Numbered from the stretch's first letter, positions 33,124 to 46,382 are shown. The stretch is 64,000 bases of DNA from Piezodorus guildinii (GCA_023052935.1 CM041292.1:133190951-133254950); one strand, 5' to 3'. Numbers and translations are program-made. Notes: generated from the letters alone by a model not told the origin.

Positions 33124-34391
33124 CTGGTGTTTTTTTACTATCAATATAACAATACGACGTTAAAGAAATAATATAAATTTTAAAAAATAGAAAGACAATT
33201 GGATTTATTGATAAATTATTCACATTAATAATATTATTTAAGGTTTTTTTAAAGTTATTTTTAAACGTATGTGATTATGTATTTTAATTAAACTTGGGAC
33301 CAGATTAAAAATGGCCCATTACAAAACACCTAGCACAATAAAAATACTTATGTAGTATTCGAATTTACATTCGAGAAAAATCAATTAAGAGATTGCTACA
33401 TCGACTGGTTCTTCGAATATTTTATAACTAATCAATCTATGTGTATATAAGTATCTGTTAGTAAATCAATTCGTCTCAAGTTATTTTAGCAGCCTTTGAA
33501 CTACTGAACTCAACATAATAAGTTGATTAATAAATTACGGGCTGTACAAGGACTGGTTTCTGACCCAATAGCCTTTTGTCAAACTGAATCCATTGAAGCG
33601 GCCTCTGAGTGCAAAATTATGCATCGAGTTGGCAACGGAAACAGTCGGCATAATGCAAGACTTGTAAGTAAATCATGGAGGTCGGTAGCGTAGAACATTA
33701 GCTGGCCTTTGACGAAGTGTAAATTCATATTTGATACAGTGAGGAGAAAGTTAATAGAGACATATAGGAAGGGTTGGCTGGTCGCGAAGTTGCTGTACTC
33801 ATTTGGCCTGGAGTGAAATGTTAGCTCGGAGGCTACAGAGCTCACTTATCAACGCTGGATTAATCTCCCACGTAGTGACTTATTGTTCTAGCGGCTCCTT
33901 GGGTAGGAGTTACAGCGCCAGAACTTCATCTAACCAGCCTCTGCTCCATAACCATCATCCGATCCTAACATTAAATCTGATATGATTTCATTTCATAAGA
34001 GAATATTAGTAACTCTATTTCAGGATAGAACTATTATAATATAATTGCTAATTAACAAATACAAACAAGCATTTTTTTTTAATTATATTTTGACACAAAT
34101 GGATTATGCATGTAAACATATTAAATCTCTATCTATATAAAATGATAACGGGATTTTGCTTTTCCTAACTCCTTCTAACCACTGGATGGATTTTGATACG
34201 TTTTTCGCCATAATTCAGGGCATTATTTCCTGAAGGTTTATAAGTAAATCCATTGCATTCAGCTTTTCATTAAACGGGAAAATTAATGTTCTTTAACCAA
34301 GTCATCAAATATTATTTCTAAAATATATAAGTAGTAATTGACGTATAATATCCGTTATAAACGTATAAAATTATACACAAATTTTTTATAA
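33124..34391. other. AT-rich region, unassigned GC-richer patch
   Basis: A patch at about 33580-33960 has moderate GC (GGTTGGCAACGG, AGCTCGGAGGCTACAGAGC) and weak open stretches on both strands without recognised domains. Around 34125-34260 a segment with ATCTATATAAAATGATAACGGG and CCACTGGATGGATTTTGAT resembles the leader of common insect dispersed repeats. Confidence 0.4.
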
Positions 34392-34661
34392 TGTTGTGGA
34401 TTAGGGAGAGTACATCTCGGAGACTCAAATGGCGCGTAAAGTTGTTGGGCTAGGTGAGGAACGGATTTCGAGAAAGTTGGTAGATGTAGGCGTCCGAAAG
34501 GTAGCCGAAGCTTCGATGGGAAGGATTGCATTAGCTGATCTCGGGGGCTTGGGCTTGACCGGCGAACATTGGCGAGTCTGTGCAGGCGAAGTTAGGTGGT
34601 ATCGGCATCGAACCTTCGGGTCAATAAGCTATTATTATTATCATTGTTGTGGATTAGGGAG
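34392..34661 (+). mobile_element. 5'-truncated RTE-like LINE with 17-bp TSD
   Basis: A 236-bp insert (34409-34644) is flanked by the perfect 17-bp direct repeat TGTTGTGGATTAGGGAG at 34392-34408 and 34645-34661. The insert is the C-terminal tail of the RTE-like family (TCTCGGAGACTCAAATGG, LADLGGLGLTGEHW) with several indels. It ends in AAGCTATTATTATTATCAT, the usual (TAT)n end of this family. This is a textbook target-primed insertion truncated at its 5' end, and it identifies the true 3' end of the family. Confidence 0.85.
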
Positions 34662-35240
34662 GTTATGGTGATTCATTTTGATCGTACAGGTTATATAATT
34701 GATACAGTAGTCAAGATTTTAGAAAAAAATATTATGTCCAATCGGACGTAAGTAGCTAAAATGAATAAAGGTTGTTATAACTAATACTGTAAATAATTAT
34801 TTCAATTTCTAGATCATTTCTCAAAAATTAGTAGTTCCACTGTAAAACTAAATGGGACTCACATGGAAAATAAATTAACTTCAATATATTAAAATGTATT
34901 TAGACAAAACTCTTATAAAACATAAAATTGTCATAAACGAATAAATAGAAACCGTTAAACATGGCAAACCTATTTTTGTTTTCAGGACCTATTTATGTTT
35001 TTAATTTCTACCGATGATCAAATATAAGAATTAATTAGACATTAATATTTTCTTTTATCATAATCTAAAGGAATAACTTTTAATTTATCAAACTGAAGTT
35101 TTTAACATAAATTACACCACATTTAAATTGCTCCTGTAAACAAAACATTTCGATCCTGTACTTGAACAGTGTAGGGTCTTTAGAAACTATAATTTCAGTT
35201 GCAGATATGTGCCATGGTGTTAAGAATTTCTTACTTTTTT
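34662..35240. other. AT-rich stretch
   Basis: I see nothing supported. Confidence 0.5.
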
Positions 35241-36103
35241 ACTTTCACTTACAATATATAGTATGGGAAAGTATTGCGATCTTGAAAATTTTCGAATTCT
35301 AGATTTTCAACGGAAATACACGTTTTAAGGTCCCCTGAGTCCAAATAACCAAGTCTCGCAAAAAGGTCAGTGTGTATGTCCGTTTGTGGTAACTCTCGGG
35401 CGGAAACGATGAGTCCTAAGAAACTGAAATTTCATATTTGAGACAACTATATGCCCGAGATGTTACAAAAACTTTTTCATCAAAATCGGCTAACCAGAAG
35501 AGCCACTTTATACCTTGCATATTGCACCTGTTTATGATTTTCTCAAAACGGCTCCAACGATTTGATTAAACTCGCTATATTGATAAAATTTAATGGGCTT
35601 TCATATCATGTAGGTTTCATTTGATTAAAATAGTCTGACAGGGCTTAAATGTGGATATTTTAAATTTTCTTCTTCTAAAGTGCCTTTACTTTTGTAGATT
35701 CTATAAAAATAATTATATTATCTTGTTACACCGATGAAAAACAGGTAAATATATAAATTTAATGAATTCGATACCAACTAAAGGTAAAAATTGAAATAAT
35801 ATTTTTTTAATGCATTTTTTTGTTTTTGAACATAAGAACAGTAATAAACATGTGTAATATACCGTTGGGAAGCTAAGGTTTAGAAAAAAATATTTCTTAT
35901 ATACGAGCTCGTAAAAGTTGATGAAAAATAGTGATAAAGCCGATTAAAACTAACTGATGATTTTTCATAATATTTATAGATTTTTATATAACCTATGTTT
36001 CTCTAGAATTCAATTTAATTATTTCATTAATAGTTTCACTAATTTTTATCCTTAACTGTATTCGAAATTTTTTTTATTGATTTTAAAACGAGGTAAGTGA
36101 AGT
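35241..36103 (+). mobile_element. ACTTTCACTTAC-ended repeat (copy E, best complete copy)
   Basis: The left end is ACTTTCACTTACAATATATAG (35241-). The right end is ACGAGGTAAGTGAAGT (to 36103), an imperfect inverse of the left 12 bases. The 863-bp interior has no ORF. Conserved internal blocks include TATTGCGATCTTGAAAATTTTCG, TGTGGTAACTCTCGGGCGG, AATAGTCTGACAGGGC and ACCGTTGGGAAGCTAA. Short inverted ends plus multiple copies in both orientations suggest a non-autonomous DNA transposon, though the TIR is short and no TSD is obvious. Confidence 0.6.
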
Positions 36104-37130
36104 CCTATGCTTCAGCACCAGGTTTTTTTATTTTATTAGCTCTCTATAATGGCTCAAAATATTTTGATTAAGCTTTTGTTAATTAGATAAATGTATATAT
36201 CATGTCAATAGTTTTGTTATTGAATTAGGTAACCACACCACAATCATATGTTTTGCAAAAGACATAGCTCTTCGTTTACTTAACTACTATGAGTATACCT
36301 AAAAATGTCGATTCTTATAGAAGAAACTAAAAATTCTTATGAAAAATAAAGACTAAATTGATTCATATAACGTAGAAGATATAATATTCCAATTTCCAGG
36401 AAAATTATTATAAAATTCAGAATAGTTAAATAAACCTTTTTAAGTAGTGGGCGAATTATTGAAAATTTTCAATCCAAATCATGGTTATTAGCTAACTATC
36501 AACATCTACCAGAGGAGCTGAATTAATATTTCGGTACCAATAAAGGAGCTTATTGCATTATTATTGTAGTCATTAACGATATTTTACTGAGGAATATCGG
36601 TTCAAATACGGTGGAAATTTTACGCAGATTCCGGTACTTAGGAGATATTTGCAAATTTATAAATATGTATTTTTTTTATTTCACAGTTTTTTTGTTTTGT
36701 TTTTTTTTTTTAAATTAGCCAATAGATATTTTTCTTTTCATAATGATCAATCAATTACATACCGTCTCCATTTCTATTTAACTAGATGAAACACCTTTCA
36801 GAAATGAATAATTTAGAAATTAGGGACTATTACTTTTATAATTAAAATACTCGATTTTAGGTAAATTGGCAGAGTTTTATAGTGAAAATTCATAATTTTT
36901 CAAAACCTTAAATAAATGCGATGCCAACATATTTTAATTCATTGCCCCATCGAGTCAATATTACGTATACAATATTTAAACATAAGACACATATAAGTGA
37001 TATTCAATGTGTTTCATGCAAAGATTAATCTGGATAATCTTCAATCGTTTGTTTCAAACTTAAAAAATTCATAGTCTTCCTGAATGCTGGTACAAAAACA
37101 AAAAATATGGTGATCGCAACCCACGATTTT
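36104..37130. other. AT-rich stretch
   Basis: No gene or delimited repeat is recognised. Confidence 0.5.
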
Positions 37131-38155
37131 AACTTACCTCTGTTGTTAAAATTAATTTACTAACTTTTTAGTACAATTAGAGGTGAAAAAAGATCAAAGA
37201 ATAAAATTACATAAAGTTTCGATACAAACATGTGTTTATGTATAACAATCAGTTAGTTATATCGGCTTTTCATAACTTTCCATAAACTCTTACAATCCCG
37301 TGAATCAGAAAATATTTTTTCTAAATTCTTTAGCTATCCAACGGTATATTATACATTTAAATTCAAACCCGCATGTGGTCCTAGGATTTTTTTAATGGGA
37401 GTAAAAAAATCCTTAGTTATGCCGTCCTTCGGAGGGGACGTTAAAAGGTGGTCCCGAGCCGGTGCGATGTCAGGTACTCGTTAAAAATCTCTATCCCAAT
37501 AAAACCTGGATAGGCAAAATGTAGTCCGATTAGCCTTAGCAGCATAAAGTGACGTTAAATAAATAAACAAACAAACATTTAAATTACTATTCTTATGTTC
37601 AAAAAACACAAACATTGAATAAAACAATATGGTTGCACTTTCTCTCCTTTGTTGTTTATCAAATTCGATCAATTGTATGTTTAGCCATTAAATATCAATG
37701 CTAACCAGATGGTGGGCCTAATTTTTTTTTTAATTTACAAAATCAAAAAAACTTTACAGAAAGAAAATTTTAAATTACGTCATTTATGCCCTGTCGGACT
37801 ATTTCATTAGAATGAAATCTACATCGTATTAAAACCCATTCAATTTTACATCCATATAGCGAGTTTAACGAAAATCGTAAAAATGTCCAAAATGCATAGT
37901 ATAAGTGGCTTTTCTGATTAGCAGATTTTTATGAAAAATTTGCTATAACATCTTGGGCGTATATTTGTCTTAAATATGAAATTTCAGTTTCGTACGCCTT
38001 TTAGTTTTAGCGCTAGACTTAACACACACGAGACACACGCAAAGACCTTTTTGTGGGACTTGGGACTTTATTTCCGGTGAAAAATCGAATTTGAAATTTT
38101 TCACGATCTTAATTCATTCCAATACTATATATTCCAACAATAGGTAAGTGAAAGT
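37131..38155 (-). mobile_element. ACTTTCACTTAC-ended repeat (copy F) interrupted by a SINE
   Basis: On the minus strand it runs from ACTTTCACTTACC (38155-38143) to ACGGTATATTA... and the AACTTACCTC end at 37131-37140. A SINE piece with TSD lies at 37353-37584. Without it the copy would be about 800 bp, agreeing with copies D and E. No ORF is seen. Confidence 0.7.
37353..37584 (+). mobile_element. 5'-truncated tRNA SINE with 11-bp TSD, nested in repeat copy F
   Basis: The insert 37364-37573 is flanked by the perfect 11-bp repeat ACATTTAAATT (37353-37363 and 37574-37584). It starts inside box B (CAAACCCGCATGTGG) and carries the same body as the full copy at 55387-55670: GGTCCTAGGATTTTT, CCGTCCTTCGGAGGG, GCGATGTCAGGTACTCG, CCTGGATAGGC. 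It ends in TAAATAAATAAACAAACAA. It is a 5'-truncated member inserted after copy F. Confidence 0.85.
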
Positions 38156-40046
38156 AAAAATGGCTAAATTTACGCTTTACCTCAAATCAGAAAAAATTAA
38201 AATTACAATAAAGGAACATTATAATAAAATATCCCATTGAAGTTCGATACATTTCCAAATCCATATAAAGACCTACAGACAAGGAGAAAGACAAGACCGG
38301 AATGAAACCATTTAGGCGATGGCTGACGTGAAATGTGCCGGAAAAAGAGCAGGCGAGATGAAAATGCCGAGATAGTGGCTTTCCGAAAGCCGTTGGCGGG
38401 AGAAATACATTTTGGAAGTCTGAGATTATTAGCCACTCTCGGGAAATCCCTACTCAGAAGGGTCTACCATTTCTCTGACAGAAATCCTCCTCAACATCTC
38501 ATCTTTCACAAATTTCAAGTCTATTTCTAAGGATTCCGAGAGGAAAAAATTGCATTCTCTGATAATATAAATGTAAATTCTTACCTCAATTTAGGGATGA
38601 CATTATCTCTTAAAGAGATTATTTCATGGATTTGAAATATGTGATAATATTACAAACATTTTTTAAAAGTTTTAATGGGCTATGAAACGGTCTTTTAGGA
38701 AGTCAACAAAACAGCTTATGATTTAACACCTAATTTTATACCTTTCCTTGAACGCTTATAACTCGTATTATAGCAATGTAATTATAAAATTGATTTTTTT
38801 TTTTATCGATTCACATTTTTTTAACATTTAACTTTTAAAGTTTGACTAAGACCAATTCTCTTTTATCGAATTAGGACTAACGCTGGGTATAAAACAGAAC
38901 TCTACCTCTAACATCAAATTCATTAGAGAAAAAAACAGAAATTATTGCTTCTTCTCAAAATAATCGATCAAAATTACAATTAACTTAATACTTGCGTACT
39001 CTGGACACATTCAACTCAAAAAAGATGAACACACCAAAAATGGAACTGAAGCTGGGGGATTTCGACCCAATAAATTTTCAATAATCAAAGAATATTCGAC
39101 GCTAAAATTAATCCATTTAAGTGACACATGACAATATTCACGAAATATAAATCTCCTAAATTAATCTTCAATTATATTTAAATCTTTTTATTTTAAATAT
39201 ATGAAAGGTATAATTGAATCTCCTATACGTTTATTTCTTGGTATGATGATTTTTATTATACAGCACATTCCCTGGTATTAATTATCATTCATAGTTGTTA
39301 ATCAATACAAGGTAAAAAATATATATATTTGTTAATAAAAAACGTTGCAAATTATTACACAATGGTTTATTATTTTCAAATAACAAAATTAGGGTAACTT
39401 TTTATCTAGCTGTTGATAGGCAATTAAGTAATATGAGAACAACTAATTCAAAGCATCGTATCATAACACTACCACTGATTTCAAAACGCAATATCTAAGC
39501 TAGTTGTAAACCAAATTCAATAATTCTTTTTCCATTAGGTCCAAAATTTAATTCTGTATCAAATAGCACTAAAAGCATTTACTCATTTATTTATTAGGAG
39601 AAACGGATTATTTTTAAATTTTGTTTTCGGGCTCTACGCATCTTGAAACGTAAGCTCTCTAATTTTAAGCAGGGGTAATTTTTTTTCTCTTTATTGGGTC
39701 GATTACAAAGGTTGATTATTGAAAATAATCAACCAAAAGCATTTATACAGTACTGCGTTACTATTTCCTTTCCTATTCTTTCGATTTTCATACAAATAAT
39801 TCAAATAAAATTTCCTGATTCAAGAAAATCTTAGATTTTGTATTAGTCATCAATAATAACCAGGTTATTAGGGAATCATATCTCTAATAAGTTGTGTCTT
39901 GACCATATAAGATGATTTTTTTTCTTTTGCACTTTGTTCATCGCGTTGTCTTGATCACGAAAATATTTTCGATTCATTTCTATCTTGTATAATAACCGAT
40001 TTTTTGTGTAGTTACATTTATTATGATCTGTTACTTGATTATATAC

Positions 40047-40078
<32 letters not shown>

Positions 40079-41261
40079 GTATCGAGCTTTACTAATTTTA
40101 AAACTCTATACACACATTTCTCTATTTCCTAAAATAACTGAGTTATAAGCGTATTTATGAGAAAAAATTCATTTTCTTTTTCTTTTATCTCTTTTATATA
40201 ATTATTCGAGGCTTTCTGGTTAAAAACGATAATAAATTTTTTTTTCTTTTTTTTTTTTAATCGCTCTCTACTGATTATAAAAATCTTTACATACTTATAC
40301 TATTGATGTCCAATTCGGGACAGATTGTAAGTCTACACAATAAAAAACATTGTTGAAAAAAAAAAAAAATATATATATACACTAAACCCATGACCTTTCA
40401 TGGATTGTAGAAATAAAGATTCCGTTAACCATATTAAACAACTTTCTAATTGAAATAAGCTAGAAATCTCATATCAATATCACATTTTTAAGAGAATGCT
40501 TGTATGCGAAAAATCTAAATAAAATAACTAACTTAACACTTTTTGTTTAAACCTTTTGAAATAATACTATTGCTAAAAAGAAAACAAATGTTTTTGCAGA
40601 ATCCCCCCGGTGTAGCTGTTCCTACTAGAGAGAACACCCATATGGAGGCATTGTCCTAACTTCCCAAGGAGCACTCGGCCTATAAAAACAGAAAGTCGCC
40701 TGTCCTCTTAGTCACTTCATTTACCCAGTCAATACTAACCGCTCCATCGATTTATCCAACCCCTCTTTTCATTCCGTTAAAACGGTCCTTTATCCCCTTC
40801 CCTTTTCCTCTATTTCCCGATACTTGTTATATCACTGAAGTCTACACCAGATATTAATTTTTTACTCGATAACCCTTAAAAATTTATCAAGCGAGAATGT
40901 AAAAAAAAAAAACATGGCAGCAAAGGAGGGTTTTGACTCAGCAAAGTTACATAAAGTAGAAATAAATACAAGAAAGTTGCAGTAATTTTCTTTTTCTTTT
41001 ATTTTTTTATATATAGCTTTCTATAAACGGATACTCTTTGATTGAATAATCAATATAAGAAAAAAATTATCAATTTTAATAATTAAGAATTAGTCCGTTA
41101 ATTAATAGTCCGTCTTAACATCCCGATGTACTCAGAAATAACACGAATCCTATAGAATTTATATTGTTGAAAAATCGGACTAAAAAACATTTGAATCTAA
41201 AGGGTATTCTAGAGACAACTAAATGAATTATTATTTAATAAACAATTCAAATGCACTTATT
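38156..41261. other. AT-rich region with scattered repeats
   Basis: GC-richer patches at about 38280-38500 and 40600-40840 have no recognised coding content. 39620-39750 and 39945-40230 are relatives of 25700-25860 and 24320-24565/25490-25530. A 28-base poly(T) lies at 40051-40078 and other T-rich runs near 40240. No gene is supported. Confidence 0.45.
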
Positions 41262-41340
41262 ATGAGGTCACGCGTGTTATAGTAACAGCTTTCTATGCCT
41301 AAGATCGCGGTTTCAAACCTAGCAGGTGGCCCATAGTAGG
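41262..41340 (+). mobile_element. tRNA-SINE head relic
   Basis: The sequence around GTGTTATAGTAACAGC...CGCGGTTTCAAACCTAGCAGGTGGCCC matches the SINE head at 55.6 kb from after box A through box B to GGTGGTCC. Only this head part remains. Confidence 0.45.
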
Positions 41341-44144
41341 ATAATCTGATACACAAATATTTCTGAGAAACATTAACATCGCATACAAAATAAATTACAA
41401 AAATTAGGAACTGGATGCCTAAAAAACGGTTATAGAGAACCTCCATTATGTCATACCTGCACCAAAAATAACAAGGAGGACCAACAGATGAAATTAGATA
41501 TTTAATATGAATTGTTTTAACTCTATATCTTCGAAAACCTAATGGGTGATTAGCATCGCAGAAATCGCCCAATATCATACTAATCATTAAAAATTAGCTC
41601 TTATAACTTGCTAAAATTAGCAAAATTCTGTGATATAATGTGTGTGTGTTTGGGGAGAATATGCAAAAGTTGAGAAAAATTTATTTGAATAGAAAATACA
41701 TCATTTGCTCACAACTTCCCAACATTGCAGCAATACATAAAAGTCTTTATTTCGAATAGGAGTACCATAAAACGTGCTTGTATCCAAAGTATTTAAAAAC
41801 AACTGCAAATCACGATGTGATTGTAAATCGTTTCCTAATTAAAAATAATGATATGAACATTTTTTTTATAAAATTTAATTTGTGTCCATATATAATTTTT
41901 ATTTGCACCTAATAGATGAAATTAAATTTCCTTTATTAAATATGAAAAAGAAGATAAATAATTGTTGATTTAAAAAATAACTAAATTGCCAAGATCTAGT
42001 ATACATATTAAACTTTTTCTAATATAGAAATAGTATTTTTTTATAATTACGAGGTTGACATTTTAAAATTAAAAAATGTATTTCAATTCCCATAAAAATA
42101 ACTTAAAGTTCACACGACATCAATATCTAACATATTTATTGATAAGATGATTTTATAAATGATAAAATTCACAACAGTAATTTTAGTAACTAATAAAATC
42201 GATAAACATGAGTGATTACAACCAAGTGTAACCCTTTCATGAGAATACTACACCCGCATTGCTGTTCAGTCTTACAGGTACAGTAGGCCACTGATAACAA
42301 CATCCTGATGTGCATAAAATAATATTCTTATATCATATTGATATAGGAATGCATAGTAGTAATAATATTGATATTTATTTTAAACTAATAAATAAACAGA
42401 ATTAACTTTTATATTATTTCATTATTCAAATCTATACTTTTGTCTTTTAATTGATTAAATTTTTTTTTTATTAAAAAAAACGGCAAGGAAGAGCAAAACA
42501 AAACCTCAGAAATACACCAAAATCTTTCAGAATCCAAATCTCTACCTTCCAAATACATGTTAGTACAATTAAAACAAACTAGAGCATAGTTATAATGATC
42601 TAAAATAAATATTCTGATATACTATCATATTATGAGGGTGAATCTTAAGATATAAAAACTCTTAATTCTAATATTGTAAATTTTAAGCGGATTGTTTAAA
42701 GAATTAAGAATGAAAATATTTAAAAGATATTCATAAATAACATTTCATTTATAAATAACAATATATTAAAAGATTGCAATTAAATTACTCAAGAATCAAA
42801 CTATATACCATTGCTATTAGAGAACATATCCTCGCAAACGAAACACGAGCTGACTCCAAAATAACATGCTATAAACTAAGTCATGTAATCTTACAGGATC
42901 CTGGAAGAAGCTGAATGAAGGAGTTTCTTGCAGTTAAAAAAAAAAAAAAAAATTAATTCCAGCACTTCACTCCTCCAAACGAATTATTTGAAGTACCAAT
43001 TAACAATGAAGAAAATAAAGAAAACCTAAATCAGATCAGGATAATAGACATTGTGGAGGGAGGAAATAAAATGTAAACCATATGGAATATTAAGTACATC
43101 ACATATCACTTAAGAAATACTACAGAAAACATTTGAGGATTAAAATAAAAAGTTAACTCTCCACGCATCAATTTATCACTTGGCCCAAAAATAGGCGGTT
43201 GGGATTTTTTTCATCCTCACATTTCCAAACTTAGCTCCAGAATAAAGACGGTTGGAAAAGTTCATCTTTCGAGTCACAAGTATTTCGCAATGTTGACCTT
43301 CATTGTTGTCTACTACTCTTGTTACGGTTTGCAAAGTAAGAGGATTAAATTTCATTTTCTTTTTGATCATATTATCTTTGTTAAAATGTAGTTATAATTA
43401 AGACAACTGTGGAGGATAAAATAAGTGATTACAACAAACTTTACTTCATATCAATAAACAGTTAACTGAAAATTGGAACAATCTAAAGATTTAATCAATG
43501 GATGATGTTAGTGGTCGTGGAGCGAGAACTGGCAATCCCACAATTTCTCAGAGTCATGTAATGTCGTGTTGGAGACTGGAGACATGTGTAGGTATGTTCT
43601 ACATACATAACAATACTAATAATCAGGAAACCATAATGCTTGCAATTGGTTTAGCTCTTTTTTACTTTACCCACTACTTTAAGCCAGTTACTTTTTAGAA
43701 TAACGTCATATCTTGATATATTAACAGGTATCGCTACGTTATTTAAATTATATGCATGAAAGAGGTTAACAAGTTAATGCCACCTAGATTTTAAGAAAAG
43801 TTGAACTTGTCTTTGTTAATGATGAATCTGATACTACTTGGTCATGTTCTTAAATCAGAAGAGGACACTTTATGAAGCTTGATTTTCATAAAAAAAAAAA
43901 AAGAGTAATTAGATACAGTTTAAGAAGTTGGTGGTTATAAAAGTTCAAACGTTTTAAGTTATCCTTAAGGAAATAAATTCTGTTTATTTATGCCTAGACA
44001 AATGGCTATGCAACGACAAAATTTTGCAAAAAAGAGTTACAAAAAAATTAGTAAAAGCATACTGGTCGACTAAATCAATACTTCAAAGAATTGTATAATA
44101 AACTATCACTTTTCTTTACATTTGAAGCTTTTTAAATATATCAT
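41341..44144. other. AT-rich region without recognised genes
   Basis: Open stretches at 43176-43370 and 43498-43698 show no known domain. A-runs occur at 42936-42952. I see no delimited repeat. Confidence 0.45.
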
Positions 44145-44228
44145 GCGCAGAATCATCCGTAGCAGGGTAGCTAGCACAACAACCTTTTATGCCAAAGGTC
44201 ACGGGTTCAAACCCACAGGCGGTCCAAA
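44145..44228 (+). mobile_element. tRNA-SINE head fused to another repeat
   Basis: It has box A-like TAGCAGGGTAGCTAGC and box B GGGTTCAAACCCAC, followed by AGGCGGTCC. It is collinear with the head at 55670-55590. Immediately after GGTCC the sequence passes into AAAGTATTGCGATCG, the start region of the ACTTTCACTTAC family, instead of the usual SINE body. Confidence 0.6.
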
Positions 44229-44440
44229 GTATTGCGATCGAGAAAATTTTCGAATTCCAGTTTTCAACGGAAAAACACGTTTTAGTGTAACCTCGAGTCC
44301 AAATAATTAAGTTCTGAAAAAAAAAATAAGTCCTGGTCTGTGTGTGGTTATCAGTCAAGCTCGAAAACGTTAAGTTGTATAAAACTTAAATTTTATATTT
44401 TAGGTGAGTATATGCTTGAACTATTATAAATTAGATACTA
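44229..44440 (+). mobile_element. ACTTTCACTTAC repeat, 5' part (copy G)
   Basis: It has AGTATTGCGATCGAGAAAATTTTCG, GAGTCCAAATAATTAAGT and AAACTTAAATTTTATATTTTAGG in family order, then fades. The terminal ACTTTCACTTAC is replaced by the SINE head. Confidence 0.6.
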
Positions 44441-45367
44441 TTATTTGATATAAGTTAAATTCATGTCCTATGTCAATTTGGTTCAAATATAAATTCATTT
44501 TTTTCTGGATCCTAACCTGTTTTATAGCTGATAGACGAAATCGACATTATTTAATTCATTATTGTTATTGATTTCATAGAGACAAATAATATACCTAAAT
44601 AAAATTTTTTTGAAAAAATAAGATTCGTGGAATTAGTTTTAGTGCTTCTAGTCAGGAATGTTTTGTCTTATTTCTAGACTAATTTGTCTAGTATTCTTAA
44701 CAATTATAGTATTATTTATTTGGATTTTCTGTCAGATCAAACAGATTAATCAATAGTTACGCTGGACATTAGTTCTTTATCGATATAGATTATTTTTATT
44801 TTCCCGACCTTTTACATTTTTCCCTAAACATAAACCTGAATCCGCAAGCAGCTACTATCTTAATAATTGAAACATGAGTGGATTATTAAACACCGTTGAT
44901 ATTTATAGCTTTATTAAGCAGCTAATTAAAATCTCTAAGAACTAACAGACCGTATTGATACCAAACTACTTATTGAGAAATAAATTTAAACAAAGAGGAT
45001 AAATGCATTAAAATAAAGTCGAACTGATGTAGAAGGGAGAATAATATAAAAGAATGAAAAGGACTAAAGAAAAAAAAATCCTCCATAATCAGGAGTTGTA
45101 AATGTGGCAATGCCGGAAGAAAATAATAAAAGTTGGATATAACTTTTGAGCGCTCTCCCTTCTCTGCATTATCAGCAACGGAGTTCCAGTTTTTTTTCTA
45201 TTTTCCAATCCTAATGTATTCATTATAGAAAAAGAAAAGCGGACTAATTCAGATATTATTCCCTAATTTGCATTACGAAGAACGAACTGCTGAAGATGTA
45301 AAAAGTGTTAAAAAAGAAACCATTATCAAATATAAAAAATCTGATACGCGCACGCAATACACGATTT
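44441..45367. other. AT-rich stretch
   Basis: Nothing supported is seen. Confidence 0.5.
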
Positions 45368-45960
45368 TTACTTACCTCTGCCGCTTGAATAAATTAAAAA
45401 AATTTCAAATACAGTTATATTTTAAAAAAGGTTAAAGAGTTAATTTATTGAGTTTCCATTTAAACCTGTGTTTATTGAATTATTAATTATATTATCATCT
45501 ATAACAATCAGTTACTTTTATCGGATTTTCACTACCCTCCATTAACTTTTTTAGTATTTTGTATACATAGATATATCTTCAAAAACCTCTAAAACACAAA
45601 AAAAATGCGAAACAAAAATATGTTTGCTCTTTTCTCTTTCAGTTAGATATCTAATTCGTTTAACTTATACATTTACCCGTTTTTATTTTTTCAATTTTAA
45701 AACAATATGATTTATTTTATTTTTTCAATCTACCAAAATTAATAGTACATTAGAAGAAAAAAATATCTGCATTTAAGCCCTTTCAGACTATTATAATCAG
45801 AATAGAACCATAGTAAACGCCATTAAATTTAACTTCGATATAGGGAGTTTAACTAAAATCCTTTGAGCCGTTTTTGAGAAAATCGCAAAAAGGCATGTAT
45901 AAAGTGACTTTGCTAGTTTGCTGATCTTGTAAAAGAAAGCTATTATATTATCTATTATCA
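45368..45960 (-). mobile_element. ACTTTCACTTAC repeat (copy H, truncated)
   Basis: It starts at the TTTTACTTACCTCTGCCGC end and proceeds on the minus-strand order through ATCGGATTTTCACTACC, GGCGTTTACTATGG-type text and GCCGTTTTTGAGAAAATCGC near 45868-45888. The outer TATTGCGATC end is absent. Confidence 0.6.
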
Positions 45961-46281
45961 CGGTCAGTTTATCAATAAGGACAGGGGAAGTCTTTATTGT
46001 ATAACATAATAACGATAGAAATCAAGATCCTACTTTAATTTTCAGTTTGATATCATCATATATATATACATATTAATTTTACTTTTCAATTAATGAACAA
46101 AACCAATCACGCACAATTTATTCGTAGAAACTGTCTGTTTATTTTTTTAAATCTTTTAAGTAATCATTGTTGTTGTGATTAATGATCTTAATTACTCATA
46201 GCCACTCTATATTCATTGTCTTGTAAATTAAAATTGTACAAGAAAAGTTCTGAAGAAAAATTACTATTGGAATATTATTCC
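45961..46281. other. AT-rich spacer
   Basis: No feature is recognised. Confidence 0.5.
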
Positions 46282-46354
46282 AAATATTATTGGAAGGAAA
46301 ATAGTCCGGGAGGCGGTCAGTGAATGAAACAATTAAGTTGTTTCAACTATATAT

Positions 46355-46382
46355 TTTCGCCCCCATTGTGATTCATCACCAG
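46355..46382 (-). ncRNA. Decayed hammerhead-like core, left arm
   Basis: On the minus strand CTGGTGA (one change from CTGATGA), a stretch containing AATCACAATGGGG, then GAAAA. The intervening sequence is shared with the right-arm copy. It is probably inactive. Confidence 0.3.

Noticed and set aside
33579..33985. Open stretches on both strands in a GC-richer patch
   Set aside because: They are overlapping antisense frames with no known motif, splice signals or homologous repeat in the window.
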